Shown here: piece after piece, positions 10,049 through 21,583 of the stretch
How the letters are laid out: every line of letters starts with the position of its first letter
Numbering within the stretch: position 1 is the first letter of the stretch
Source of the DNA: Panagrolaimus kolymaensis
Lineage: Eukaryota > Nematoda > Chromadorea > Rhabditida > Panagrolaimidae
Length of the DNA stretch: 64,000 nt
NCBI GenBank assembly: GCA_028622995.1
Contig: JAJQJQ010000052.1
Location: 1,736,001-1,800,000 of the forward strand
Direction: 5' to 3'
Notes under the pieces: generated by a model
The model's database searches: none
What the model was told of the DNA's origin: nothing
Seen by the model: the letters and a program-made list of their open reading frames with translations, nothing else
Position numbers and translations under genes: made by a program

Positions 10049-13000
10049 ATGGCTTCTCAAAAACGTGTTATTGTTAGCGTTACCAATGAAGTGTCTTTGG
10101 ACGGTGACCAACTTATCAAAAATTTACTTGCATCTGGTTGGGCTCCCGCTGATATCAAGAAGCTCGCTAATGATCCAAATGCTGCTGCTTCTTTGGCAAA
10201 TGCAATTAAATCACAACCCGTAGAAGACATCCCTTCCCAACGTATTCCTTGGGATGATATTGAAATTCAAGATGCTATTTATGTATTTGAAGATAAAAGC
10301 AATAATGAAATAGAAACGCAAGAAGCTCTTGGAATCAAAATTGGCCAAATTTTGAATAGAAAAGCTGTATTAAAAGGCACTGTTTGCAAATATCTAAAAA
10401 GCCGTTCAACTCGACCCCAACAGTCTTATAGCAGGACGTAAGTTAATAGTTATTAGAATTTCATATTTAAATTTCAATTTTTTAAGGAATGATTATGAAT
10501 TACTTATGTCAGAAAAGCTCAATAAACATATTATTGTTATCAAAAAACCTGTATGCCGTATGTTTGTTCTCAATCAAAAAACAGAACAAACTTTATATTT
10601 TCGATGTGAAAAATGCAAAACACTTAAAGAAACTCATCCCAAATATCAAAAAATTATCGCCACTGCAATTTTAAATATGGTAACAAAAGAGTTGCGCTAC
10701 AAAGAACAACATCATGAACTTTGTGATGCCCATAATCCTCACCAAATTGCTGCGACCCAAATTATTAGAGAAGTGCATGAAAACCTCGAAAAAAATGATC
10801 ATGTAAATATTCAACAAGCCTTTGAAGAAGTTAGTTTATTTTAATTTTAATTTTGCATTATATTTATTCCGCAATTGTAGGGAAAGAAAAAAGCAGAATC
10901 TCAGGGAGATGCAATACTTTTTTACGACCCTTTGTCTCAGCAACGATATGGTCTTTATCGTGCGTCTAATAAGAATAAAAAAGAAATGGAAATTGCTCAG
11001 ACTAAAATGATTGGATTTGAACGTCAATTAGGAAAACGTTGCTGGGTAATTAATGAAAATGATAATGCAATGCTTGTCAGTACTCCTCGATTATTAAGAA
11101 CCCTTTCCGAAGCTACAATTGTCATGAGTGATTCAACTTTTCAATGTGCACCCAAAGATTGGAAACAAGTATTGTGTATTGTTGCTCTTGTCATCCCTGA
11201 TCACAATAAACCCACTGAACGAGAATGGGTTTGTGTAGCAATGGCGATAATGAAAAACAAGGAAAAGAAAAATTATTTAAATATTTTCGGATGGTTGAAG
11301 AAAGCTTTGGACCAATGTGGATTGAGATTATCGGCTGAGAGATGGCATGTAGATTTCGAAAAGGCTGCTTGGTCCGCTATTGAAAAACATTTTGGAAATA
11401 TTGTTCGTGGTTGCTTGTTCCATAGTAGCCAAGCTATTATCCGAAAAGCAAATACTTTGCATCTTATGCAACTTTACCAAACCCATGATACTGTTCGCCA
11501 ATGGATTAGAAATTTAATGGCTTTGCTATTGCTTCCCCATGATCATGCAATTATCGTATTTGATATGAAACTTGCAACACCTCCAGGAAGACCAAGAAAT
11601 GTTAAAAAAGAAGACTGGCCTATTAAGGAAATGAAAGTAAGATTAATTTTAATTTGTCAATTCGATAAATTTACAATTTATTTTTAGCAAATGATTGATT
11701 ATATGCGAAGCACATGGTTGAATGAAAATTTCAAAATATCATTTTATGGCATGCGATATTTCCGAAATACAAACCCTGTAGAATCATACAATGCATTTTT
11801 AAAGAGATCTGAATATATTCGAATTCATCCCGCATTATCCACATTTTTGACAACTTTAAAACGCCTTTTTTTGGATGCTAGCAATCGAGTGAAACAACTT
11901 AAATACAAACGACACACAAAGCATGTGCAAGTGAAATACCTCGATTTGGATGGTGACTTAGAAACCTTTGAAAACCGATATCGTACAGAAGTTATTGAAA
12001 TGGAAGATGAATTATCAGATGAAGAAATTGCAGAAAAAGCTTTGGAGCATGTCATTCGAGTTAGCTATTTGTTGCAAAAGGCTAAAAAAGTGAAATCTTC
12101 TCTTAAAAAATGTGGAATAGATTTGAATGCAACTGAAATGGGGGATGATAATGATGATGGCGATTCTGAAGAAAGCGATGCTGAAGAAAGCGATAATGAA
12201 GAAGAAATTGACAATTACCTTAACTTTTTTGCCTCAGATAATGATGCGGATGATGATTCTGATTTTATCGATGAACCCTCCAAATTATCAGAAACCTTGG
12301 TCAAAAATGTGGATGGATATGATACGGATGGAGAATTCATAAATGATGAAGATGATATCGAAAAACCTTTCGTTAATGCCAAAAGCTTTGATTATGATTA
12401 TGGCGATTATCACACACCTCCAGCTTACAGAGATGGTTATGTGCCAAGCCAAAAAGAAGAAAAAATCACGTCATTCTCTCGTTCTCGATCACCCCAGTCT
12501 TCTTTCAGCAGTTCCTTTAAAAGAAAAGCTCCAATGGAAGAAAGCAATTTTAAATCATCAAAATGTTTGAAGCCCTCAAATAGCCCTCAAAAAATTATAA
12601 TTCAAAGAGAATCATTACGAAATCATAGTGCATTGGCCGGCTTTAGACCTCCATCAGAAAAATTCTTTGCTGATACTTGTGATTATTTAAGAATTCCTAT
12701 TACAAAAACAAAAAATTCACCTTTAAGAAATATGAAAAATTTTGAAAGTCTTACTTTGCCCTTGACTGTTACCAACGTTCTTGGCGATGGAAATTGTGGA
12801 TACAGAGCATTCTCATATATACTTTTTGGAAAAGATAAATACCATTGGATGTTGAGAAAAAGAATTACTGAATGGCGTAATTTCAAAGAAGGTAAAAAAG
12901 GCGATGCAAAAAGACAATTAGATTTGATAGAACAAATGGAAAAGGAAAATAAAGATGGTAAAGCCGTGGGTGAAGAATTATGGATGGGTGCTGAAGATAT

Positions 13001-13193
13001 AAAAGCATTTGCTCAATTGTTCTTGGTTAATGTATTTTGTTATACAAAATATATCGATGCAGACACTCACAGATGGAATGTTTACAGCCCCGAAGAGAAA
13101 AAGAATTATGAACACAAACCTGGTTATCCAGATATTTGTTTATATTTCAAAAATAATCATTATCAACCCGTTTTGAAGACAAATGAACAATAA
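10049..13193 (+). CDS. MULE transposase fused to OTU cysteine protease
   Basis: Four exons (10049-10437, 10487-10829, 10881-11636, 11688-13193) give 997 residues. A 120-residue N-terminal region of unknown kind is followed by a zinc-finger-like FRCEKCKT...HHELCDAH segment (C2H2/C2HC order). The MULE transposase core follows, with MSDSTFQ (first acidic residue), WHVDFEKAAWSAI, GCLFHSSQ and NPVESYNAFLKR. After an acidic low-complexity linker (about residues 630-740) comes an OTU domain with GDGNCGYRAFS and a terminal NNHYQPVL, so the Asp, Cys and His expected of an active OTU deubiquitinase are present. The transposase would cut and insert the element; the OTU may trim ubiquitin from host or element proteins (inference). 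The start is chosen at the first in-frame ATG with a conserved reading frame. Confidence 0.9.
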
Positions 13194-13265
13194 TATGTTA
13201 TTTCTTTTTTGTTTTGTTTGTTATTTATATATTGCTAGAAAAATAAAAAAATTAAAATAATATTA

Positions 13266-13674
13266 AGTTGTAAAAGAAATTAAGCAAAGCATCAAGCCCA
13301 TTATCAACAGGCGATAAACTAATAATGGTAGCAGTAAAAAAATAGGTCAATGTGGAAAAATTTGCATATTCATAGTTTTAAAAAATGTCAAAAGTTATTT
13401 AATAGCCTTTTTAATTAATCTCCAATAAATTCTAAGTCAAATGCAAAAATTTGAAGATAAAAAAAATAATTTTCCCCTGAGGGCATCAGCCAATCCTTAA
13501 TATTGTATGCATAAGGGTTTGGAAATATTAAAAATCGTTAAATCGACTCTAAATTACCCTATTCTGAAAGTTTCATACTTATAAATCCTCAAAATAGCAA
13601 AGTTTCCGCATTCGGAGTTTCCATTGCGGTTTCCATATTCGGAGTTTCCTTATTCGGAGAATCGCACTCGTCCC
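13266..13674 (-). repeat. Right terminal inverted repeat of the MULE
   Basis: This is the reverse complement of the left arm, single-unit form. Its outer end reads CTCCGAATAAGG preceded by GGGACGAGTGCGATT on the reverse strand. It begins 72 bp after the transposase stop codon, so it probably also carries the transcript terminator. Confidence 0.85.
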
Positions 13675-13683
13675 AAAATATTG
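13675..13683. repeat. Candidate 9-bp target site duplication (right copy)
   Basis: AAAATATTG, identical to 8100-8108, abuts the right end of the element. Confidence 0.65.
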
Positions 13684-13792
13684 CGTGTTTCCGATAATTG
13701 CCTTTCACCTTTTTATCTTTGATCTTTCTTTATAATGCTTTTCATTTTTTTCAGGAAAAGATCATCAATATCTTGATAACAGAAGTCCAACG

Positions 13793-15250
13793 ATGGTGGC
13801 ACTAAAGAATAAGAAAGAGAACGTCTTCGAATCCTCAACTGAAACTAATCCATCTCCTTCATCAAATGGTAAATCAAGATTATCAATCCTCAAACGTTCA
13901 GCAAAGAAACCGAAAGGTTAGTTGTTTACTTTCTTTATCTTCTTTTCATTTTTTTTTTTTTTTTCAGCTGCTAACATGTCTTCAAATGATCCATTTCGAT
14001 TTCAAGGAAGTGGAATTGATTTCAAAGGAAAGCTCATTGGATCAACTATAGTTCAAGAAGCTCGTCGAGAAGAAGTCTGTTCTGATGCTATGAAACTTGT
14101 CAAAGATGTTATCAAAGCTTCTGGAACTCATAAGCAACGAATTATCCTGAATGTTTCAATCGATGGTCTCAAACTTCGTGATGAAAGATCTTCAAATGGC
14201 ATTCGTGATTTCAATGTTTCCAAGATCTCATATGTTGCTCGTGATTCAACTGATCCTCGTGCTTTTGGTTTCATCGTTGGTAATGATGAAGGAAGATACA
14301 AATTCTATGGAATCAAAACAGCTCAAAATTCTGAACTTGTTGTTGCTGCCATTCGTGATATGTTTCAAGTTGTTTTTGAAATGAAGAACAAGCAAATTGG
14401 TGTCGTCAAACAAGGAACTGCTGAGGTTGGTTTGGATGGTTGTTAATAGCTTATTATAAACGTTTTTGTCTTTTAGGATTCTCTTCAAGCGTCTGCTGAT
14501 GATGATACTTTACGTGTTGAAACTCTCATCGACCTTGAATCAGAATACCATCAGCGGGTACCTCGGTTAACTGGCCAACCTCAACAATTACAACATTTAT
14601 TATATGGCCCTGGTGTTCATCACTCGTTTCCGTATTATGATGGTCATTATTATCGTCAACCTATTCCTCAACAGCTTTCTATGTCATTGCCTCAAACATT
14701 TGCTTCACCTCAACTTCAAACATTTTCATCTCCTCAACCTCAAGCATTCTCGACATCTCAACCATCACCGTATGCTCATCCATCAATTATGCATCGACCT
14801 CTTCAACTTTCCATGAATTCATCAAGTCAATCTGGTAATGGTTCAATGCTCAATTCTAGCATGTAAGTTTATTTTCTTACGTTTGTGTCTGTACTCGGTT
14901 TTACTTTTGTATGGTAGCTCAGCTGCCATTTTGCTTCATCTAATCGTTCATTTTTTAGGCCAAAAAGTGATGAAAGAAAAAGAAATATTGATGATCTTTT
15001 CAATGAACTAACCTTCGACACCAATGTATTAATGCAAAAGGTTCCTGCTGATGATGGAAAGAAAAATCCCTTCGAACATCTCATCAATCCACCAAAGCCA
15101 TCAATCGTTTCAATGGCATCTCAACGTGCTGGTTCTCCTCCAAATGCTGATGGAATTCCTCCTGGTGTTCAAAAACCTCAACATGGACTTTCAACTCGTA
15201 TGGATCCTATGAATGATGATCGCTTCAACAAAAGTATCAATGGCTTCTGA
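13793..15250 (+). CDS. dab-1: Disabled-like PTB-domain adaptor
   Basis: Exons 13793-13916, 13968-14425, 14477-14862 and 14959-15250 give 419 residues. Residues about 50-200 form a PTB domain of the Disabled type: GIDFKGKLIGST, HKQRIILNVSIDGLKLRDE, ISYVARDSTDPRAFGFI and IKTAQNSELVVAAIRDMFQVV. Dab proteins link LDL-receptor-family tails to clathrin-mediated endocytosis. The rest is Gln/Pro/Ser-rich with a KNPFEHL motif (NPF binds EH-domain proteins). The frame is open upstream of the chosen start back to a TTTTTTTCAG acceptor at 13754 (codons KDHQYLDNRSPT), so an upstream coding exon may exist. If so, the transposon would lie in the first intron. An AATAAA follows about 100 bp after the stop. 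Confidence 0.88.
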
Positions 15251-15647
15251 AGAAACTTTCCCTCTCATTATTTTCTTTGTATTTTATATGTTGTAATATA
15301 TTTTGTGATATGTTTTAATATTTTTGTCAGGATTTAACTTTGTAAATGTATGAATAAATTTAACCTTGTCTTGTTTATATTTTTCTTCTTCTCTTGTTTA
15401 ACTTTTTGGATTCATTGTTATTAGACTTACTTGGCAAAGACTTTGCAGCATTATTTTCTTTCCACTTTTCTTCTTTTTGTCGACGAACACATTACTCGAT
15501 TTTATGTTGTAGTTTGTTTGCAAATGCATATTGCTTATCAGCATTCAATAAGAAGCATGAGTCTTTGCTATAAACAAACAGCACCGTTGAACCTCATTAA
15601 TCGATTAGTTTGTTTGCACATATTTTATGCATTCAAAGCATTGATCG
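15251..15647. other. Intergenic between dab-1 and the esterase-like gene
   Basis: Contains the dab-1 poly(A) signal (AATAAA near 15353) and then the presumed promoter of the next gene. No supported gene is seen. Confidence 0.6.
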
Positions 15648-18600
15648 TTGTTAACCATGACTAAACTAATTTTACTACTTGCATTATGTTGTTGTATTAG
15701 AGGATATTGTTCCACTGATGAAGCTGATGATTCTCCATCGAAAATTGGATTAATACTAACTACAACTTTAGGTCCCATTGAAGGGTTTAGTTTGAAGGAT
15801 GATAAAGTTAAAGCATTTTTGGGAATTCCATATGCTGAAGCTCCATTAATTGAAAAACGATTCACGGTTTGTTGTTTTTGTGGTTACTAATTCTGGCGAA
15901 AGTGAAATGAATTTTAGTTGTTTGTATGTTTGTTTTTAGCTTCCAACGCCATATAAAAAACCTTGGACGGAAGTGAGAAAAGCTAAACATTGGCCAAAAC
16001 GATGCCTTCCATTTCGAAGGAATTTTAATGATTTTGATACATATGGTGAAGATTGTTTGTATTTGAGTTTTTTAATTCCAAATGAATCTCAAAATGTTAG
16101 AAGATTTTTGCATTTCAATTCTGTGGCTTTAGAACTCAAATTTTTTTAGGCAAATTTGATTGTATTCTTTTCAAACGAAAATCTCAATGTTATTCGACTT
16201 TTAAACTTAATGAAACGTGAAGTTGCAATTGCTGTTGTTCATTTTCGCGAAGGACTCCAAGGTTAATATTTGTCTTCTTCTTTTCATCCATTTTAACTAA
16301 CTTTTTTTAAGGTTATGCTACTCTTGATCCTAATTCAGGTTCATATGGAATTGAAGATATTAAAGTTGCATTAAATTTTATTGAAGCAAATGCAAAAAAT
16401 TTTGGTATTACAGAAAAAATTATTTTAGTATCAGAAAATGATGGAGCATCAGCTTTGCATTTAGCTTTTGATTCATGGAAGAAGGAAAATGAAGCAACTG
16501 CTGCTGCCACAGATAAAAGTAAGGGAGTTTATTGAAGAGAATTAATTAATGACGATGAATGTGATGAGCTTCAACATCTCGAACTCGACGGGTTTTAATT
16601 TCGTTTCCAGTTGATAAAACAAGCTAAAAATTAATTCGCTGATTAATCGAAGAACAAAAAATTGTTGGACATTCAAATTTTTTTAAATAAATCAAACAAA
16701 AAGTGGAGGTTGAGACACATACATGCTCGCCCGGAATTATTTTTTGGCCACCAAAAAAATGCTGGACTTTTTATTATTTTTTCGCGATGGCAAATTTTTT
16801 TCCTTTTTGGGTGTAATTTCCAAACAAAAAGCTTTACTTACCTCTTCTCCATCAATTTGTAATTGTGCATTAACGACGGCGGCAAAAATAATAGCAAAAA
16901 TAAAGATTAAACAAGCAAATACACGCATAGTTTTTTTTTCTTTCACAAACTTTTTTTATGGATCTCTCCTCAAAAACTGACTGACTGAAGACTATTTATT
17001 TTCGTGTGTTTAGTTAGTTGTTATAAAAATTTTGCGATGAACATACATAAACTTTTTTAAAAAGGAAAAAAATTTAGGTCAAAAGATTCTTCAATCCATT
17101 TTTTTTTTAAATTTCGTCAGCGCAAAATTGATTTTTTTTATTTTTTCAAAAACAAAAAAGTCGTTGAACTCATTTATTTATTTTTTCGTTCTTCTTTCAT
17201 TTTTTTAAATTTTTTTGGAGAATTTTTTTATTAAAATATAAAAGTGAATAAAAATAATTTTAGCTAATATTTTTTTAGCGAATCAAAAATATCAATTGGT
17301 TCTTTTAAATGGAAATAAAAACATTGAAAGATTTAAACCTAATTTTGAAAGGGTTCAAAAGAATACTCATGCATTGATGAAAGAATTAGATTGTGATATT
17401 CCATCAAATCAACAAGCATTTGATTGTGCAAGAACTAAATCTTATTCAGAAATAGTGAAAGCATATCAAAAATTGGTAAGACTTTTTTGTTCTGTGGCTG
17501 AAAAAGGATTATGAATAAATATTTCGAGTTTTACGAATTTAACTGAAAAAAACCAATGAATGACATGGAGTCTCACAATGAAAATAAAAAAAAGCTAAAA
17601 GTTACTGTATTTTTTCTAAACCTTTCTTTGTGGCTCAAAAAATAGGACTAAAAAAGAGATTTTCTGGCGTTAAAAATATGCATATAAAATTTGTGACACG
17701 GGATCTCGAAGCAAAACCAAATTTTAACTAAAAAAGCTTATTTTATTTTTCTTAAAACTTTTTAGCCACTGCATGAAGAATATGGAGCTCCATTTCGACC
17801 AGTTATTATTACTCCTAATTCAGAAGAACTTGAATCTCCTGTTCCAGTTATTATTGGTTTGGAAAAAACCATTTCAGCCCATTATTATCAAACCATCGAT
17901 GAATTTAATGTTGAATATAATTATACTACCTTTAAAACTTTGTTAGCGAGATTGATATCAGATAAAAAATATAAAAATGGTGCAGTTATTCGTCGATTAA
18001 TTTGGCATGAATATATTCGTTCAATTGGAGATAAAAAAGATACATATTTTTTGTGGCAACAAGGCAGACAAGTAAGCTTGAGAGAACTTTTTTTTTGTCG
18101 AGAATTTTTACTAAATTAAAAACTTTTTTTCTTTCTTTGTTTTTTTAGATAATGTTGGATAAAGCTTTTAATGCGCCCACAGCAAAATTAATTCAAGAAT
18201 GGAGTTCAAAAGAAGATGATATCTTTGTATTTAAATATTTAGTTCCAAATCCATTAGCTACGTGTCTAGGACCATATATTCCTGAATTTCAAGAAAAATT
18301 TTGTGAAACATGGAATAAATTTTTATTGAGATTTACAATTAAAGGGTTAGTTTTTTGAAGAAAAAAACCCATTCTTTTAGAAGCAAACGATTGAGAGAGT
18401 AAACTTTATATTTAAAAAATACCGTTGCAAAGATCCAAAAAAAAACAAAGAAAGCAATTTTAGTTATCTGAATTTTTCTTTTTAACATTTTTTGAGCAAA
18501 GTTTTTCTAATTTTTTTTATGCAAATTTAAAAGTTTTAAAATGAGAAAATTAATAAAACGAAAAATATTTTAGTTCTCCAACTCAACGAGGATGTGAACC

Positions 18601-18862
18601 AGGAAAAGCTAAATGGCCGGCATTAAAATCAGGCAAACGAGAATATTATATTATTCTTGATGTTGAAGGAAAAATTGAATGGGATCATAATTTCAATCTT
18701 GCGGCGGATGCATTTTGGAATGATTTGGTTCCTTTGATGGAAGAATTGGAGTTGGTTGGAAAGCGAGCTCCAGCAAATGAAGATGACATAGAATTGTTGC
18801 ATCCATTGGAAGAGGAAGATGATATCCAACAATATCATCAAGAAATGAAAGAAGATCTTTAA
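15648..18862 (+). CDS. Carboxylesterase-like protein lacking the catalytic serine
   Basis: Eight exons (15648-15866, 15940-16095, 16150-16261, 16312-16518, 17279-17475, 17766-18071, 18149-18345, 18574-18862) give about 560 residues. An N-terminal signal peptide (LILLLALCCCIRGYC) is followed by carboxylesterase features: GPIEGFSL, FLGIPYAEAP, GEDCLYLSFL, NSGSYGIEDIKVALNFIEANAKNFG and a C-terminal KWPALKSGKREYYII. Where active enzymes have GESAG the sequence is SENDGAS, so the nucleophile is missing. The alpha/beta-hydrolase fold is probably kept and used for binding, as in neuroligins and glutactin; no transmembrane segment is obvious and the C-terminus is acidic. Another gene lies antisense within intron 4. 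It could also be a digestive or secreted decoy esterase. Confidence 0.8.
16546..16928 (-). CDS. Tiny secreted peptide, nested antisense in an intron
   Basis: Two exons, 16842-16928 and 16546-16623, give a 54-residue protein. The first exon encodes a strong signal peptide (MRVFACLIFIFAIIFAAVVNA) followed by QLQIDGEE. A GTAAGT donor and a TTTTTAG acceptor join it in frame to LVLSTGNEIKTRRVRDVE and a His-rich end (AHHIHRH). The whole gene lies inside intron 4 (16519-17278) of the esterase-like gene on the other strand. The KTRR site could be a processing site, so a secreted peptide or neuropeptide-like product is possible. I do not recognise a family. The clean splice frame is the main support. 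Confidence 0.65.
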
Positions 18863-19542
18863 TTAAAATAATTATTAAATAAAAAAACTTAGGAAATGGT
18901 TTAGCTTCTAAAATTTTGGTTGCAAGAGTCAGGTGTCTCGTGTATCAAGTTTTAAATTTTTGTTGTATTATGAAAAATATTTTATTAACCAGAAATAAAT
19001 AAATAAAACTATTCTTCTTTCTTTTATTTTTTCTCTTGAGAAAACTTTTAATTAATAAACATTCTGCTTATTTGTTTTTCAGTAAAATATTTTGAGTCCA
19101 GCATAATTTTTCTAAATTTATTCAAAAACTCATGATTGGATTCTTCGAAACGTAAAAATAATGTAAAGTTTTTCGCCATATTTTTCTGCAAACAAAAAGT
19201 TATTTTTTTTGGTTATTCTGAAATCAAAATACTAAACTCAATTTCGACATAGTCATTCGTGATGAATGCAACTTTCCATAAACGATTTTTTCATTTTTGC
19301 GATGGGTTAGATATTACGCTGTCCATTATTTCATACATACACATTTTTTGGCTTTTTAGTTGAAATTTTTTTATAAAGAAAAACAACAACGTACATAGAT
19401 GTTATTTTGACTTTTTCTTTTATTTTTTTTTATTTCTCACTGAAATTTGTCGGCATTAATAAACATTGTATATTGATTTTACCATCATTTTTTTTTTGTT
19501 AGCATTTTTCGAAGAAGAAAAAATCAGTGTTTTAATTAATAA
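18863..19542. other. Intergenic, AT-rich
   Basis: AATAAA signals for the esterase-like gene appear soon after 18880. The rest is AT-rich with no supported coding sequence. Confidence 0.55.
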
Positions 19543-20211
19543 ATGGAAAATAAGAAAATATTATCAAACATGGAAGATGATCCGTCACCATTTGATCCAC
19601 AATCAGATGAGTATCAATTTAATTGTTGTTATTGTTGCTTTAAATATAATATTATAACGGAAATTAAAATTCTTTGCATTTTTGATCTTCTTTTTTCGTT
19701 GGTTTTTAATCCATTTAATTATCCATTTGGATTTATTGTTATAGCTTTTTTCATTTTTATTAATTTAATTTCAATTATTTCATTTAAATATTTACAACCT
19801 AAATGGCTTATTCCTTTATTTTGTCGTCATGTAAGTTATGAATTTGAGATTAATAACAAAAAATTAGCGGACGCAAAAAAAAAATTAATTAGTTTTATAA
19901 CAAAGTATTTTTGTTGCTGCAAGAAATTTTAATAATTTGTATATTTATATTTATTTTTCCAGATGGTGGAATTTGGTTATATAATTTATGCTACCATTTT
20001 TAATATTATCAAATATATTTCTGGCACGGGTTCTTTCTATGATATTGGCTTTTCTCTTTTTGATATTGCATTTGAAATAGAAATTTTAAAAGCGATTTAC
20101 AAATGTTATAAATATATTTATGAAATGAAAATTCAACGTGAGAATAAACTTATGGATGAGGAAGAACAAAGACATCAACAAAGTGCTCTTCCTTTTTCAA
20201 CTTATGTTTAA
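19543..20211 (+). CDS. Small multi-pass membrane protein, unrecognised
   Basis: Two exons (19543-19830 and 19963-20211) give 178 residues; translation might instead start at the second Met (19570). After an acidic N-terminus and a Cys-rich CCYCCFKY, hydrophobic segments occur at about residues 40-56 and 61-86 in exon 1 and about 98-112 and 123-138 in exon 2, so probably four membrane spans. The C-terminus is charged and cytosolic-looking (KIQRENKLMDEEEQRHQQ). This layout resembles small nematode four-span families, but I cannot name one. Confidence 0.65.
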
Positions 20212-20849
20212 TTAAATAATCTTTAATAAAAAATCTTTTCTGATAGTTAATTTCCGACTCCAAAAAATGAAATGCACCATTAAAATAAGGAAGAAATTTT
20301 TCTGAAAAAAAACCGCTGTCATATTTTTTTTTTCAAATCCGAAAATCCCACATTTATTATTTTTTTCAAAAAAATCTGAAGAAAATATTATCTCCGGGCT
20401 GCATTCAACTTTCAATCTTCTTTTTTTTCTTCTAACAAATTTTTTCTTTCTTCTTCCTATTCCCATTAACTTAATAGGTGTTAAAAAAAAGTTAAATTAA
20501 GAAATTGACTTGTCGCAGTTAATTAGTCTTCAATCAAATTTTTTTTGTAATGCAAAAAACTGTCAATAAAAAAAAAAGTTGGAAATTTCAAACAAAAAAT
20601 GAAAATAGAAAATTAAGAAGTTCGTTTATTAATGAAGAACGCCTTTAAATTTTTTTTCGAACAAAAAAAAGTTGAACACTTCTTTACAATTTTTGGTTAA
20701 TCTTTTAATTCCATCTTTTTTTCTAACACCTAATTTTTATTTTTATTTTTTACCAAACATAAAATTTAAAAAGAAAAAAAAAGTTGGTAATTTGCTTTTT
20801 TTAATTTTATTAACGAACAAATTCGAAAAAAAATTGTTTGTTGGAAACC
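20212..20849. other. Intergenic, AT-rich
   Basis: Long A and T runs and several AATAAA-like signals; no supported coding sequence. It separates two small plus-strand genes. Confidence 0.55.
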
Positions 20850-21338
20850 ATGGCTTCACTGAAATTTTGCAACAAAAACAACGACGATTCGATGGATTCC
20901 TCTAAAATTATGATCCAACAACTTTTGGATGAAATTCGAGAAATTAAAGAAATTTTGGCTTTGCAACGCCAATACCAATTTTATGGAAATAAAATGGAAG
21001 AAATGAAGTAAGTATTTTTTTTAGTTTTCCAAGAATCTTAAAATCTGATTAAAATATTTCTGAAAATGATTTCACCAAAAAAATTTATGCTTTTTAGTCA
21101 AAATCTTAAAAATCAATCCAAAGAATTAATTAAAAAAGATTATGAAATTTCCATGCTTAAAGCAGAAGTCGATCTTCTCACTCAAGGTATTCAAAAAAAT
21201 GAATATATCGTTGAATGGCTTCATGATACAAATGGAAATCAACAAAATCTTCATCATCATTCGATGCAGCGATATTCCGAGAGAAAACGATATAGAAAAT
21301 TTTTGCGATTATTTAATTATCTCAAATCAATTATTTAA
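20850..21338 (+). CDS. Short coiled-coil protein, unrecognised
   Basis: Two exons (20850-21007 and 21098-21338) give 132 residues. The start lies in a good context (AACCATGG). Residues about 15-50 (IMIQQLLDEIREIKEIL) and 52-85 (LKNQSKELIKKDYEISMLKAEVDLL) look like heptad-bearing helices; the end is basic (RYSERKRYRKFLRLFNYLKSII). No membrane segment, signal peptide or known domain is seen. The split frame across a consensus GTAAGT...TTTTTAG intron is the main support. Confidence 0.6.
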
Positions 21339-21583
21339 CAAACAAAAAAATATGTTTCTTTGATTTTTTGAATTTAATTTTTTATTATCCTTAATTTTTG
21401 CTGTCAAAAAGCATTGTTTACCGTATTTCTTTTTTGTTTCTCTCTTTAAAAAAATTTTACTTTGCTATCTTTCAAACTTTTTTCGTTTAATTATCATTTT
21501 ATTAAAATTTTATTATTTAAAAAAAAATAAAACCTAAATTACTTGACAAAGTAAATTTTAATAAAAAATAACTTTTTTTCCTT

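Larger units (their letters stand above)
8109..13674 (+). mobile_element. Autonomous Mutator-like (MULE) DNA transposon with cargo gene
   Basis: The element is 5566 bp. It is bounded by long inverted repeats (8109-8668 and 13266-13674) and flanked by a matching 9-bp direct repeat. Inside are a four-exon transposase gene fused to an OTU protease domain (10049-13193, plus) and a three-exon CHMP4/ESCRT-III gene in the opposite orientation (8874-9521). Both genes have intact frames and splice sites, so the element may be recent or still under selection. It lies upstream of, or within a 5' intron of, dab-1. Capture of host genes by MULEs is known in plants (Pack-MULEs); an ESCRT-III gene in an animal MULE is not something I know of. 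Confidence 0.85.
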
